A stretch of DNA of 64,000 nt from Phanerodontia chrysosporium (lineage: Eukaryota > Basidiomycota > Agaricomycetes > Polyporales > Phanerochaetaceae). Below the pieces are notes generated by a model that ran no database searches, had not been told where the DNA came from, and was given only the letters and a program-made list of their open reading frames with translations. Made by a program: the position numbers and the translations under genes. Positions 23,773-35,567 of this stretch are shown here, piece by piece (position 1 is the first letter of the stretch; the number at the start of each line of letters is the position of its first letter). The stretch spans positions 1,612,001 to 1,676,000 of the forward strand of contig MJGA01000006.1 of NCBI GenBank assembly GCA_001910725.1. Reading direction: 5' to 3'.

Positions 23773-25194
23773 CTAGTCTTTCTCATCTCCGTTGGCCCAG
23801 GAGTTGGCGTCAAAGTATCCTCTGCGATTTGTAGGCTTAGCACGGTCAAGATCTCCCATGTGCCAGGGTGTAAACTCACGGGGGAAGATCCAGTTGAGGA
23901 GGCGACCCTTGCCATGGCTGGCCAGGAGGCGGCATGGAAGATATGACGCGCATGGGGAACTCAAGCTTTGTATCGTTTCCAATGCCTGGGAAGTCGATCT
24001 TCAATCGCGCGTTGTACTATGGGTGTCGGTCAGCACACACGCACTCAAAGTTAACGAATCAATATCACCTCTACAGTCATAGTTGTAGTGCCAAAGGACG
24101 GCGGGCAGTTCAGGACAAAGGATGACTTAAAGGTCACTTCCTGTCTCCACTGTCCCTTGTGTTTCTTCTCGTCGTGCGCGTCGTGTGAAGGAATCCAGAC
24201 TTTCCGCAACGGTTGTACTTGGACGCCCTCGTAGAACTGGGGGTCGTCGCTTTCTCCAAAGCCGGCAAGGAGGCCGACAGTGTGGTCGCTGCTGCCGCTG
24301 GTGTGCCCTTGCGACTTCACCCAGATCTTCGACTCCATCTTGAGCTCATACTTTTTCGGGTCTTGTGGTGGTTCAGGAAAAATTTCCTCGTCCTCCGAGT
24401 ACTCATCAGGTTTCACCATCTTCGTTACGGTGACAACATTCAAGGTGACAGGGATTGGTGTCATCAGCGGGAAAGCATCCAAGTCTGGGAAGACAAGCTG
24501 GTGTCTGGGTCAGTATACAAGCAATACTCATAACATCGTCGCACTCACTGTTGCGTGCACCTGGGCATAATCGCCCCATATACCCCTACGGATCTCGTCT
24601 CTTGCTTCAAATGTCTTCCACCCTCCGGTCCACCTGGACGTCAACGCTGAGCGCAAGCTCGCGCCAAAGGCCTCGGCCGGAAGGACCGGGAAAGGCTGCT
24701 GGACCCTGCGATTGAAGTGAAGGCCATGGCGTTCTCCTACAGCCTCTACAAAGTAGCCGACGGTTCCCTCCCAGTGGAAGCCGGAGTAGGAACAAGAAGG
24801 CGGTAGGACGGCAGGAGGGTGAACCGGAAAGGGATGCGCAGGACGTGTGTTCCGGGCTGAGGATAAAGCGACGAGCCTTTCTGCCAGAGAGACACGTTCT
24901 CGCGGCATAGGTCGACCTGCTCGCGGTGGTGGATATAGCGAGGCGGTTGTCCTGGCGGCCCTGGAAGTTGTTTGGTGACCTTGCTATGGAAATCCGTCAG
25001 ACATGCAGCCCAGCACGAATGAGGCGAGGAACGCACGTTACGACGTATCCACGAAGTTTGACATGGACCTCCTCGACGTTGTCGTCCATCAGTTTAGGGA
25101 AGTATAGGTCTACGGCCCCTTCGACGACCTCCCCTGCGACATGCAGGCGTGGGTCGAATACGAGACTGACGGCATCGAGTTCAGCTTTGCCCAT
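23773..25194 (-). CDS. Arrestin-like protein
   Basis: A cytosolic adaptor with arrestin N- and C-domain features; in fungi such proteins link Rsp5-type ligases to membrane cargo. The N-terminus reads LDAVSLVFDPRLHVAGEVVE, GAVDLYFPKLMDDNVEEVHV and KLRGYVVTCV, the characteristic beta-rich arrestin start. Then come THVLRIPFRFTLLP, SYFVEAVGERHGLHFNRRV and PLMTPIPVTLNVVTVTKMVK. The last intron is read as GTGAGT ... CGCAG (55 bases), giving a terminal RGYFDANSWANGDEKD, an acidic Trp-containing tail typical of basidiomycete members. No PPxY motif is obvious in the parts I translated. The gene is convergent with the F-box gene at 22,400 and divergent from the gelsolin-like gene. Confidence 0.75.
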
Positions 25195-25637
25195 GGTGGA
25201 TTCGGTAGAAGTGGAGAAGACGTTCGTTGACGAACGATGCTAGCCTCCATGATATATACCTGTCCCGTATAGGGAGGCGGTGTCGCTATCGTCGCCATTC
25301 GCGCGTGGGCTACATGAGATCGAAGGAGGACGAGAGCACCTCCGCGCTGTCAGAGATCAATGATCGTGTATTGCTGATGTACCGCCATTCCGAGCCGTTG
25401 AGTCGTTCGGACAAAGTCTTCATGAGCTTCCATCATGTATGGGTCACTGAGCGCACCGCCCACGCGTATACCCCTGTCGATATGCGGTAGTAGTCGCCGG
25501 GGAACAAAACGATGGTAGCGGCAGCTCAATCGATGGGTCTGAGACCGGCGCCGTGGCTGTCACTTCCTTCTGTGCACTGACCTCAGTAGAGCCTTGCGAA
25601 CAGCCGATCACACTCAGGACTCGACTCGTATCACGAC
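25195..25637. promoter_or_regulatory. Divergent promoter region between arrestin-like and gelsolin-like genes
   Basis: About 440 bases lie between two divergently transcribed start codons. The region presumably holds both promoters. I see no conserved element that I can name. Confidence 0.45.
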
Positions 25638-27014
25638 ATGGAAGGCGAAGGTACCGTTCTGCTGACGCGCCCTACTAAGTACAATATCGAGGATTCCAAT
25701 ATTGCCCTGTTGGGGTCTGACGTACGTTCATCGTCCGGTTACAGTTTCAAGTGCACGTTGACTCGTCTGGAATCAGTTAGAGAAGAAGGTTAGGGAGCAT
25801 GCAGGAGACAAGGAACCCGCATGGGAGTCTGCAGGCAAGGAACCAGGCACTCAGATCTGGCGAGTCGAGAAGTTCTCCATTGTCGAATGGCCCAAGACCC
25901 GGCACGGTTCGTTCTACGATGGCGACTCGTACATTATCTTGCACGTAAGCACCGAATCACATTCGCAAAGGTAGCGGGTACGCTCATCCCCGTCCGTTCG
26001 CAGACATACAATGCTAGCCCGGACTCCGAGGAGCTGGCGTACAACCTGCACTTCTGGCTCGGGTCTGAGACTACTCAGGACGAAGCCGGCACGGCTGCTT
26101 ACAAGACAGTGGAGCTGGACGATCGTGAGTAGGGCTCGTATCTATGAAATTGTCATGTTCACAGCAGTCTCTTCACAGATCTTGGCGAGAAGCCAGTCCA
26201 GTACCGCGAGATTCAGGAATACGAGTCCTCCAAATTCTTGTCGTACTTCCCGCGCTTCCTTTGCCTGAAGGGAGGAGTAGCGACTGGGTTTCACCACGTC
26301 ACGTCCCCTCCTCCGGACAACAGCCGCAGGCTCTACAGGGTTACCGCGTCTGGTCATCAGCTGGTCGTACGCGAGGTTCCTCTGGAGCCATCGAGCCTCG
26401 TGCCGGGCGACGTTTACGTCCTCGACATGGGTAGCAGGATCTGGCAGCTGAACACAAAGGGCAGCGTCGGCAAGGAGAGGTTCAAGGCGGCCGAGTTTGC
26501 CCATTCGCTGGCGGATGAGAGGCACGTTGCGGGATCATGTGAGGTTACGGTTTTCGGTACGTCCATTCGATGCACCGAGTGTTGCAAGGCGATCTGACCG
26601 TCTGCCCACAGACGAAGGTGGACACGGCGCTGGCATCTTCCTTGCTGAGCTCGGTTTAGACAGCCTGCCAGCCGCACCAGAAACGACCGCGGCCGGCGGA
26701 AGACAGCCAGCTTTGTACCGCCTGTCGGATGCCTCCGGTAAAGTGGTGTTCGAGAGCGTAGAGCCTGTGGCCCCGACAAGCCTTTCGTCTTCTGACGCGT
26801 TCCTCCTGGACGACTCCGCCAATCCCAGCGCTCCGGCCGTTTACGTCTGGATCGGAAAGGATGCATCGCTAGTGGAGAGGCGTCTATCCGTGCAGTATGC
26901 GCAAAGTTACCTGCATGGAGGCAATGGGGTGGGAAAAAGGCGCGCCGCGGTGCCATAGTAAAGATGAAAGAGGGTCGAGAGACACAAGCTTTCTTGCACG
27001 CCTTGAGTGCGTAG
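25638..27014 (+). CDS. Gelsolin/CapG-like actin-binding protein
   Basis: An actin-severing or capping protein of the gelsolin superfamily, cytosolic. Exon 1 reads MEGEGTVLLTRPTKYNIEDS, and an intron begins at GTACGT near 25,720. Then WRVEKFSIVEWPKTRHGSFY, DGDSYIILHTYN, ELAYNLHFWLGSETTQDEAG and TAAYKTVELDD form the classic first gelsolin repeat. KFLSYFPRFLCLKGGVATGF and FHHV open repeat 2 (actin-binding region), and GDVYVLDMGSRIWQLNTKGS shows a later repeat. A third repeat reads DAFLLDDS ... VYVWIGKDASLVERRLSVQY. The frame meets TAG at 26,956-26,958, but a +1 frame directly continues IVKMKEGRETQAFLHALSA to TAG at 27,012, so the true end is probably 27,014 with a one-base indel near GGGAAAAAGG. 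Length fits three-repeat severin/CapG-type proteins. Confidence 0.85.
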
Positions 27015-27144
27015 TCTCGATGTACGTGATCAAATAGCCTGGACGTGGTTGATAAATTGAGTCTTCAATGGTCCAAAACTTTGCGTTGTCAGGGACGATC
27101 CCAAGTTGCATGCAGTTCCCACGCAGTTCGTAGCGGGGAAATTA

Positions 27145-29304
27145 TCATGCATCGTCTGTCATAAACTCATCATCGAGTCTGGGGACCATCTACGTGTTGC
27201 AAATATGTCCAAGCTGCCTTCGCTACGCAAGATTCTGTGCCAAAATATTAGCACTGCCCTCCCGCATGGCGAGAAGGTGCACTCACTCGTCAAATAGCGC
27301 GATGGTGTTGATGTCGTTGCGGTCAACGTCGGAATCATCCAGATCCCGACCCATGGTCAACGCCCGAACTATGCGCTGCCTGTCCTCCGGATTCGGCCTG
27401 GGAGCGGACGTACGTCTTGTGGTGTTGGGGACATGTCAACCGCACACGGCGTGTTTGGGCTCGGACTATGCAGAATTACATGCCGCTCCACTCCTGCTGT
27501 CACTAGAAACGGCCAATGCGGATGCCAAGTCGTGGAGTTCACGATAGATTTGTGACCTTTAAAATCATCAGCCCTTCATCAGCCCGTGGTTTGCAGACAG
27601 AAGGGTGTGACTGACCGGTTAGCCGACAATGCGGTCGTGACAGATCCACCGGTATACACCTTTCACTGGTATTCGCGAATGCAAAGCCTTGCAGATCGTT
27701 GATGTTAAGACATATGACGTCCACAGAGATGAATTCGGGACGTACCGACCACATCCTCCTGCTCGGCCCACTTTTGTGGGTCGATAAATTCCCTGCTTTC
27801 TCGCAGCGCAGAATCCGGTGGCAGTTTCCAGACATATGCCCGAAAATCATCTGACCCGGCTGAATAGTAAATATCTTCATCGAGTCCGGACCCGCCGAAG
27901 GAACCGTGCTAGATCAGGGTAAGAGAAGTTGTTACACTGAATGACGATGTAGGATAGACTACCTTGATCGTACAGCAATTCGCGTAGGTCCGTTCGCCTG
28001 AAGGGACAGGGTTCCCATCTGGCAGATACTTCCCAGAACAAATTGCCAGCGGGTACGAATCCGAGAGGCTATATATAGTCGGGTAATAACCCAACAGTGT
28101 GACTGCCAACCTCGAACCTAACCATGGTGAGCCGCGAACGACAATAGGTGCCGAGCACAGTACCTGTACGATCGAACGTAACACTTCCGATTTCCGGTTG
28201 ACACAAGTGCCCGACTGAAGGCTTCGAGACTGAAGTCACGAACTGTTCGAAGGGGTGTTGAGCAAACCCTGACAGAAGTGGACATTAGTACAAAATACCT
28301 TCTGTACGATGCCTTCGTTAGAGCGTGCATGCCTCGGCCCGAATGCCATGCGGACGTCACGCAAGCATACTCCTGTCTTGTCGGCAGTCACGAAGAAATG
28401 CGGTATTCTGGGATGATACTGGACGCTGCTGAACTCGGCTGTCTGCTGCAGAGTTGCCTGTGCCCTAGTCATGGACCCCTCAGCACGCCCGTCATGGAGC
28501 ATAACACGACCGTCTTCACTACGTTCCAGTCAGTTGTGGACTCCGTCGGTAAAGTACTAGATTTACCCAGCACTGAGAAAGACGTCGTCCAGTTCAGGGT
28601 GACATGAGATGGCGCGAACATTATCCTGCGGAGGTAGTGAGATGGCAAACTCGTGGGCAAGGGTTTAGACAAACCATATGGCTCGTGTACGCGGTAGTGT
28701 ACCGCTCCGGACTGGTGGCCGAGGGGGACAACCGTGACAGATCGTACTTGTAAATCATGCTATCCGTATCTCCCCTATGAAGGTAATGAGCGACGAGCGA
28801 GAAGTTAGGAGATGAATGCATACGAATAGAGGTTCTGCCCCGACGCAGAGAAAGCGAGAGCAAAGACATTTTCCTGTGAGTGTCATGATCAACGACTGAA
28901 CGCAAGCATAGACATATTCCTACCCTTGGTCCACGAAACGAATGTGACGGCCCGATAAGGTTGTCCTGGTGGAAGTCCCACAGGAAGATATACGGGTCTG
29001 TGAACGACGTATGTTATTATGCACCTCGTAAGCGTCATGACGATGACGCGTACCGTCTCCTGCGCTGGCGAGCCATCTGCCGTCGCCGGAGAACGTGAGC
29101 GCGTTCACACAGGATCCATGGCTGGAAAGCTTCCTATGAAGCTTTAACTCTCAGATATACTGCACGGGTGAAGCAGCCTACCGACCTCGAATAAGGGAAC
29201 CCGCGTCTTAGCATGTGCTCGATGCGATCCTGGTTCAAACGAGTCGCGTGACGCAACCGAGTATCAACATGAAGTCCCGGAGAGCTCAATAAACCTGTTT
29301 CCAT
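27145..29304 (-). CDS. WD40-repeat protein, DCAF (CUL4-DDB1 associated factor) type
   Basis: A beta-propeller protein likely acting as substrate receptor of a CUL4-DDB1 ubiquitin ligase. WD40 units visible from the N-terminus: SSHGSCVNALTFSGDGRWLA, the segment SGDTDSMIYKYDLS, then ISCHPELDDVFLSAGEDGRV, SSVQYHPRIPHFFVTADKTG, DDFRAYVWKLPPDSALRE and GHKSIVNSTTWHPHWPFLVT, followed by AGVERHVILHSP. The late GHKSIVN...AGVE unit is the best match to DCAF5/DCAF8-like proteins. After SPSPNTPCAV the frame breaks near 27,430; the downstream frame PEDRQRIVRALTMGRDLDDS and an exon ILRSEGSLDIFATRRW are conserved-looking C-terminus. The stop is at 27,159 or, in a second alternative frame, 27,145. The start (MET GLLSSPG) is the nearest Met before conserved HATRLNQDRIEHMLRRG. 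Confidence 0.78.
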
Positions 29305-29777
29305 GTCACGACTTCTGAACGTAGCTTGTCCTCCCGGGGTCGATTGAGGCGAGAGCAAGCAACGAAGGCACGTCGTCGAGGCTAGGCGCACAGGCGTCTA
29401 CTACGGTAGCAAAATTCGCACTCAAAGCGCCTCGAGCAAAGGAGTCGCATTTGCGCAGCGGTTCCAGAGCATAAGTGCAGCGTCCATGGGGAGAGCAGGA
29501 TGAGATACCAGATGAATTTACGTACAAACGATAGCGATACAATAACAAAACCGTGGAGCGGAGGGCGGCGTGAGAGGCAAGGATTCCGCTTCTAAACCCA
29601 ACTTGAGCAAAGGTTGTTGTTCGGCGGGCAGTCGAGTTTTGGATGATTTCGCATGAGGTGTCATAGCATGGAAAAACGTGGGATAGTGCGAGATCATAGC
29701 GCGGTGCCACCGTAGCAGGGATCCTACCTGCCGCACAGCACACCAAGGAATCCTCTCTCGAGTCGAAAGCGAGCCGC
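29305..29777. promoter_or_regulatory. Spacer: DCAF promoter and eS19 3' flank
   Basis: About 470 bases between two minus-strand genes. Open frames here do not look coding. It must contain the DCAF-type gene's promoter. Confidence 0.4.
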
Positions 29778-30419
29778 TTACTCCTCGTCCTCCTCAGCCT
29801 CCTCCTCCTCCTCCTCAGCCTCTTCCCGCTGCGCCTCAACGACCGCAGTGGCGATACGGTCGAGATCCCGCTGACCGTCCTGGCTGATGCGGCGACCGCC
29901 GTTGTCGGTCTTCTCGAGGACACCGATCTTCTCGAGCGACTGGCAGATCTTGCGCTGGACCGATGCGGAGGCGTCCGCGTGGTGTGAGGGACGGTTACCC
30001 CGGCGCTTAGCGCCACCGTGAAGCTTGGTGAGAGCACCGATGCCGACGTCCTTGCGGAGGTAGATGTGCCGTGCGACAGCAGCTGCATAGATTGCATCCA
30101 AGGGGTACATTGTAGGTGTAGGAAGAGCGCAAGGAAGTGGTTATTATCTCCGTCTGACGCTGCATAGAACATGCTGGGTACGGACCTGCGCGGACGTAGT
30201 ACCAGTCAGGGTCGTAAGGGGCGAGCTCCTTGAACGCGCCGGTCTTGACGATGTCCACCCATGTGGGGACCTCAAGCTTGCCCGAACGCTTGAGGTGGGA
30301 AGCGTATGCGGCGATGAAAGCCTCCGCGCTGCAGGGTCATACGTCCGGTCAATATTGCTCGAATTTGCGCAGAATTTTGGGCTCGCGGCAACGCACCTGA
30401 TGTCACGTACTCCCGGCAT
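29778..30419 (-). CDS. rps19: 40S ribosomal protein eS19 (RPS19)
   Basis: A core small-subunit ribosomal protein needed for 18S rRNA maturation. Exon 1 encodes MPGVRDI, followed by an intron GTGCGT ... CTGCAG, then [40 protein letters not shown] and [20 protein letters not shown] across a second intron. [40 protein letters not shown] and [17 protein letters not shown] complete the family core. The protein then carries an acidic tail of about 15 residues ([16 protein letters not shown]), absent from the yeast and human proteins. The total of about 157 residues is slightly over the usual ~145. The start Met is preceded by CCAAA, a reasonable fungal start context. Confidence 0.95.
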
Positions 30420-30879
30420 TTTGGTGAAAGAGAGGAATTACCTTGCGAAACGGCGGCGTAGGGTACGGCGGGCGCGACGTTGACGGCGGTAGCGAGACAC
30501 AATTAGAGTTCAGACTCAGCCTTCCCCTTCGGGTCGTTCTGTGCAGTTTCTGCCTGCTGACTAAGCGGCGCTTTTCGACATTTTCGCTTTTCTTTTTGTC
30601 TTCCCTTGTGGGCGCTTAGCCTGGTTGGCTGCTCACGCTATTGTTTTCACGAGGTCCTTGCTGTGTCTCCTGCTGAGGTGCTGCCTGACGTTCTGTTACT
30701 CAAGCTTGCTCTATGTTGCTTTCACGATTCGTTTCTGGTGGTCTCCTGTGGACGGCCGCGCCGTCCGAGCCTCGACAGCTTTCGGCGTCTGGGTAGGAGG
30801 TGTCTATGCGGTGTTTCCCACGGCCAACCATTTCGTCACCGCCACCGTCTCTGCAACGAGTCCCTACCAGCAGCAGCTA
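30420..30879. promoter_or_regulatory. Divergent promoter region, eS19 and F-box gene
   Basis: About 460 bases between divergent genes. It includes a pyrimidine-rich stretch (TTTTCGCTTTTCTTTTTGTC near 30,580) of a kind common near ribosomal protein gene starts. Attribution to eS19 regulation is inference. Confidence 0.4.
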
Positions 30880-32422
30880 ATGGGACCCTCGCTACACAAC
30901 GACCTCCGCGTAAAGTTGCCTCGCACACCGAACGATAGACGACTTGCCACCATCGTTGACCTCCCCGTTGAACTCCTGATCCACACCTTCGTCTCACTAG
31001 CCGAGACCTCTGGTGACTTCCCCTTAGCTCCGCTCGTCCTCTCGCAAGTATGCCACTTCTGGAGGGACATTGTACTGCATTTGCCAGCCGCATGGCGATA
31101 CATCTCTCTGCACGATAGCCGCGCGATCTCCACCTCCATACGCAAGCTCGAATATGGGCAGAGCGTTCGCTGACACAGCCGCTGGACATCGAAGTTCACC
31201 TCGCCGAGGCGGATAATCTCCTCCCTCTGCTGTCTCCCCTTCTCGCTCATATCCGACGATGGAGGCGGTGTAAGCTCACGGGGAAGATAGAGGAGGATGT
31301 GGACTTTGGTTCGTTCTCCGAAAGTGGCTCGCTCGCGCTCCTCGACAATCTATCCGTTACCATACGGAACCCCTTCGACGCGGATGATATCATGGATATG
31401 CCTGCCGCACCCAGGGAGACTATTTTCGATCATGGGTCCTCACACCATCTGGCCCCCCACTCATCCCGCTTCCATCGTGTCTACATGAACGTAGAGGTAT
31501 CCCGGCTACCTCTCAGTCGTTACATGTCAACAGTCAACCTTCGCACTCTCGTAATTCGGGAAAACTCTATCGAGGTCGTTCCGGACCCCGTACGTCTCAT
31601 TAACTTCCTCTCTTGCTTTCCTGAGCTGCGGGTTCTGCATTACATCGGCTTTCCCCACGAACCACCTCCGCCAAGGATCGTGGCGGCACCAGACAAATAG
31701 CTCGTCTCCCACGCCTGCACACTCTGGTCCTCCACAGCACCTGCGCTGTGCGCGCCGTGCTGTCGCACATTGACGCTCCAGGGCTTGCCGAGTTGTATCT
31801 CGAACACACGAATATGGAGTTCGAGCTACACCATGCCGCCGCCTTCACGACAGAGCCTGAGGACGGAGATAGCGATGACGAAAGCGGTGACTTCTCGCAG
31901 TCGCCCTGGAGCGATCACGCGACCGGAATGGGTCTGCGAAGCCTTATACGACGCAGCAGGCCGCCGCTGGAGGTGTTGGAGATGGACTACGCGGACATGC
32001 GCACGAAGGACTTCCAGTGGTGCTTCGACAATCTGAACACGCTACAAGAGTTTCGAATCGTCGCATCCGACATGTCCGACAAAGTCATCGCTCTTCTCGC
32101 GCCCTTTCGAGACGGAGTCGACCCGGCCAGCTCAACAGACATGGACATCGACGAGTTGGGGTCCATCGCGAGCGACGCCACCGCGCTACGGGTGCGGCTC
32201 CCGAAGCTGTCCGCGCTGGAGTTGTGGAACTGTCAGAGACTCACGGGAGATGCGGTGGTGGACGCGTTGGGGGCGCGGGTTCGCTTCACGGACAAGGTCA
32301 CCGACCGCAACGCGTTTGCAAAGTTGTCGGACGTCGCCATCATCAACTGTACGCATTTCTTGCCGCGCCATGTGATGAGTCTGTCCCCTCTGCTGGGCAC
32401 GAGGTTGAGGACGACGGGATGA
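30880..32422 (+). pseudogene. F-box protein gene with two frame breaks
   Basis: A typical Agaricomycete F-box gene. The F-box reads IVDLPVELLIHTFVSLAETS, then SQVCHFWRDIVLHLPAAWRY. The frame breaks at about 31,155 (after KLEYG) and resumes as AERSLTQPLDIEVHLAEADN. It breaks again near 31,700 and resumes as ARLPRLHTLVLHSTCAVRAV, with leucine-rich stretches to the end (LPKLSALELWNCQRL). Each break needs a single base and there is no splice signal. Without them the gene is a ~500-residue SCF adaptor with a short Trp-rich F-box and C-terminal LRRs. Whether it is truly dead or carries sequencing indels cannot be settled here. Start 30,880 is the Met nearest the F-box; the frame is open further upstream. 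Confidence 0.6.
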
Positions 32423-33006
32423 AGAGTGTAGGCAGGAGTGTACACGGACGATAGCAGAATTATTTGGAGGCATCTCTACATGTTCGCAGCTGTATCATTA
32501 GCAGTAGTCTAGTCCACGGTGGAGCGCTGATAATCTCATCGAAGTCCATCTCCGTGCCGAGTGCGGGCCTCCAGCGTGAGCGGTCCCAGTCGAGCCGGAC
32601 CTGGACCCAGAGACGCCCAGAGTGCCTTGTGCAATCCGACAATGTTACAGCACAGCACTCGCACACAGACGACGGCTTTGCTCGTCGTGCAAGACAGTCT
32701 GCAAGGGCAAAACGGCGACAACGACAGTGCATTCAGCCAAATATGAATGCGCAGCGGCCGATGGTGATGCATTTGGGGCGAGGGCGCGTTTCGTCATAGG
32801 TCTGGTCATGACGGCCGTCCGTGGGTCGTATTTCAGACAGCCTGGGTAGGCCTCCCCGGCCTCGTCCAGACCTCCCCCTCCCCATCCGTAGCACACCGCG
32901 TGTGTACGCGTCCTGCATCCTATATAACCCTCAGACCTCCTCCTCACCATTCTGCACCACACCTCCATTCCGATAACCACTCAGACACCCCAGTCGCGTC
33001 TCCACG
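32423..33006. promoter_or_regulatory. Upstream region of pyruvate decarboxylase
   Basis: A likely TATA element (CTATATAA, near 32,919) stands about 90 bases before the PDC start codon, and the leader between them is pyrimidine-rich with CCTC and CACC repeats. This is the arrangement of strongly expressed glycolytic genes in fungi. The rest holds no convincing gene. Confidence 0.55.
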
Positions 33007-35218
33007 ATGGCCCAGTCCCAAGCTCAGGAGACGACGCAGGTCGTCGCCGGCCTTCAGGCCGAGGTCAACCGCCTCAAGCACGAACTCCATACCATGAAAG
33101 TCGCCGACCAGATTCCCTCTGCCGGCGAAACCTGCACCATCGCTGATTATCTCCTCGCACGGCTTGTGCAGCTCAACGTCACGGTATGTGCATCTTCGGC
33201 CCGCGTACACGCCCAGAGCTGACTGACAGTCCCTCAGAACATCTTCGGCGTGCCCGGAGACTTCAATCTAGGTTAGTATCGCGTTATATGCGTGTATGCT
33301 GCGCGTTTTGACGTGGTATCAGGCTTCCTCGACTACATAGAGTCCCATCCAAAGCTCGAGTGGGCCGGTAACTGGTAAGTTCGATCTGCTGCGGAAGGCC
33401 TTATCTGAAACTATCCTCGCAGCAACGAACTGAACGCGGCATACGCGGCCGATGGCTACGCGCGAGTCAAGGAAGGCAGTCTCGGCGTCCTCGTCACGAC
33501 CTTCGGTGTAGGCGAGCTCAGCGCGACAAACGGCATTGCTGGTGCCTTCTCAGAACACGTCCCTATCCTTCACATCGTCGGCGTTCCAAGCACCGCGCAG
33601 CAGAAGAGCAAGCCCATGCTCCACCACACCCTCGGCGACGGCCGCTACGACGCGTATCTCAAGGCTGCCCAGCAGTTTGTCATCTCGCACGCCTCGCTTC
33701 AGGACAAGTCAACTGCTGCAGCAGAGATTGACCGTCTCATCACCGAATGTGTGGTCATGGCGCGCCCCGTGTACCTCATGCTCCCCACGGATCTCGTGCA
33801 CGAGCAAATTCCCTCAAGCCGCCTCAAGACTCCACTGAACGTCGAGCCGCCGGAGAATGACGCTGAGATCGAGAACTTCGTCCTCGACGAGATCGTCAAG
33901 CTTATCGAAGAGGCCGATCGCGATGTTGTCGTCCTCGTCGACGCGTGTGCCATTAGGCACAACGTGAAGAAGGAGCTTCTAGAGTTTGTTGAGAAGGTAC
34001 ACTTCCCGGTATATGCTGCCCCGATGGGAAAGACCGCGATTCCAGAGGATTATGATCGTTATGGTGGTGTATGTACCGTTCTCATTTACGCTGTTCATCC
34101 TCTTACGCTCTTACAGATATACGTCGGATCTATTAGTCGACCAGAAGTCAAGCAGAAGGTCGAGAGCGCCAAGCTGCTCCTCTCCATCGGCGGTCTGAAG
34201 AGCGATTTCAACACTGGCAACTTCACGTACGAAATTCCAGCTACTCGGACGGTGGAGGTAAGTCGCCAGTCTGTCTTTTGGAGTCAGGTAGTTGATTTAT
34301 CGTAGCTTCACTCTGATCACGTCCGCGTCCGCTACGCCGCATACCATGGCATCGGCATGAAGCGTCTGCTGCCTAAGCTTACGCACCGCATGCACCCCTT
34401 CAGGGAGGACGCGAAGGCCATCGAAGTTCCTAAGTTTACATCCCCTGTTCCACAGGAGGATAACGAGACGATCACTCACCTCTGGTTGTGGCCACGCGTC
34501 GGCCAGTTCTTCAGGAAGGGCGATGTCATCGTGGCAGAGACCGGCACCTCCAGCTTCGGTATCCTCGACGTGCCCCTGCCTGGTGGTGCCGTTTTCGTGT
34601 CTCAGATCCTCTGGGGCAGTATCGGATGGACCGTGGGCAGTACCCTTGGTGCTGCTATTGCCGCCCGAGACATTGGCCTCCCACGTGTTATCCTTTTCGT
34701 CGGGGACGGTAGCATGTGCGTTCAACTTCGGATGGACGATGCGTCCAGGCTAACGATGCTGTTTACAGTCAGCTGACAGTGCAGGAGCTGTCGACGATGA
34801 TGCGCTCCGGCGTCAAACCCATCATTTTCCTGCTCAACAACAGCGGGTACACCATTGAGCGGTACCTGCATGGTGAGAAGGCGCACTACAACGATATCGT
34901 TAACTGGTATGAATCGTCGCTGGTGTCTGATCATTACGTCGTTTCTTACTTGATACTGTCAGGAAATGGACGAAGCTGCTTGAAGTTATGGGCGGCGTCG
35001 AGGGCGAGACTTGCAAGTCATACACCGTGAAGACGAAGAACGAGCTCTCTGAGCTCCTCGACAACCCCGAGTTCGCCAAGGCCGACAAGATTCAGCTCGT
35101 CGAGATGATAATGCCGATGCACGATGCGCCACGTGGCCTCAAGCTGCAGGCCGAGCTCAGCGGCAAGGCGAACAAATACGTGTCCGTTGGCATCAAGACC
35201 GCCAGCGATACGTTCTAG
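33007..35218 (+). CDS. pdc1: Pyruvate decarboxylase
   Basis: The thiamine-diphosphate enzyme that converts pyruvate to acetaldehyde and CO2 in fermentation, cytosolic. In order: [49 protein letters not shown] (the catalytic Glu of the ThDP site), [40 protein letters not shown] ending in the His-His pair of the active site, and [18 protein letters not shown] middle Rossmann part includes [16 protein letters not shown]. The C-terminal ThDP domain shows [35 protein letters not shown] and [19 protein letters not shown] (GDG ... NN Mg/ThDP motif). Short introns interrupt it and I saw no frame break. A longer N-terminus than usual (about 30 extra residues, [20 protein letters not shown]) precedes the core. 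Ends [11 protein letters not shown]. Confidence 0.95.
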
Positions 35219-35567
35219 AGTACCCGACTTCCTGCAACAATACTTGTATCCTAACTCGAAGCCGAGAAGATGCACTGCCGATAGACTGTAGAGGATGGAA
35301 CAAAATCGCCAATGGACTTGTAACAATCGTTGTATTACTTGTCATGTAGAATCAATGGTGTATAGCATACAGTGACTTGCAACTGGTCTTTCCGATGTGC
35401 CGCGCATATCGACACAGTTCGCGGACGGCTGCGGAAACGATATTGTATAACTTATGCGACGACTTCGTGGCGCTCGGCACGGGTCCGCTGGCGTGAGGCG
35501 GCAGTCACCCACGATCGAGATCACCTCTCTGTTTGAACCTGATCCCAGCATCATCCACACTGAAATC
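35219..35567. other. Spacer between PDC and F-box gene
   Basis: About 350 bases: the PDC 3' region followed by the upstream region of the next plus-strand gene. No element was recognised. Confidence 0.4.
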
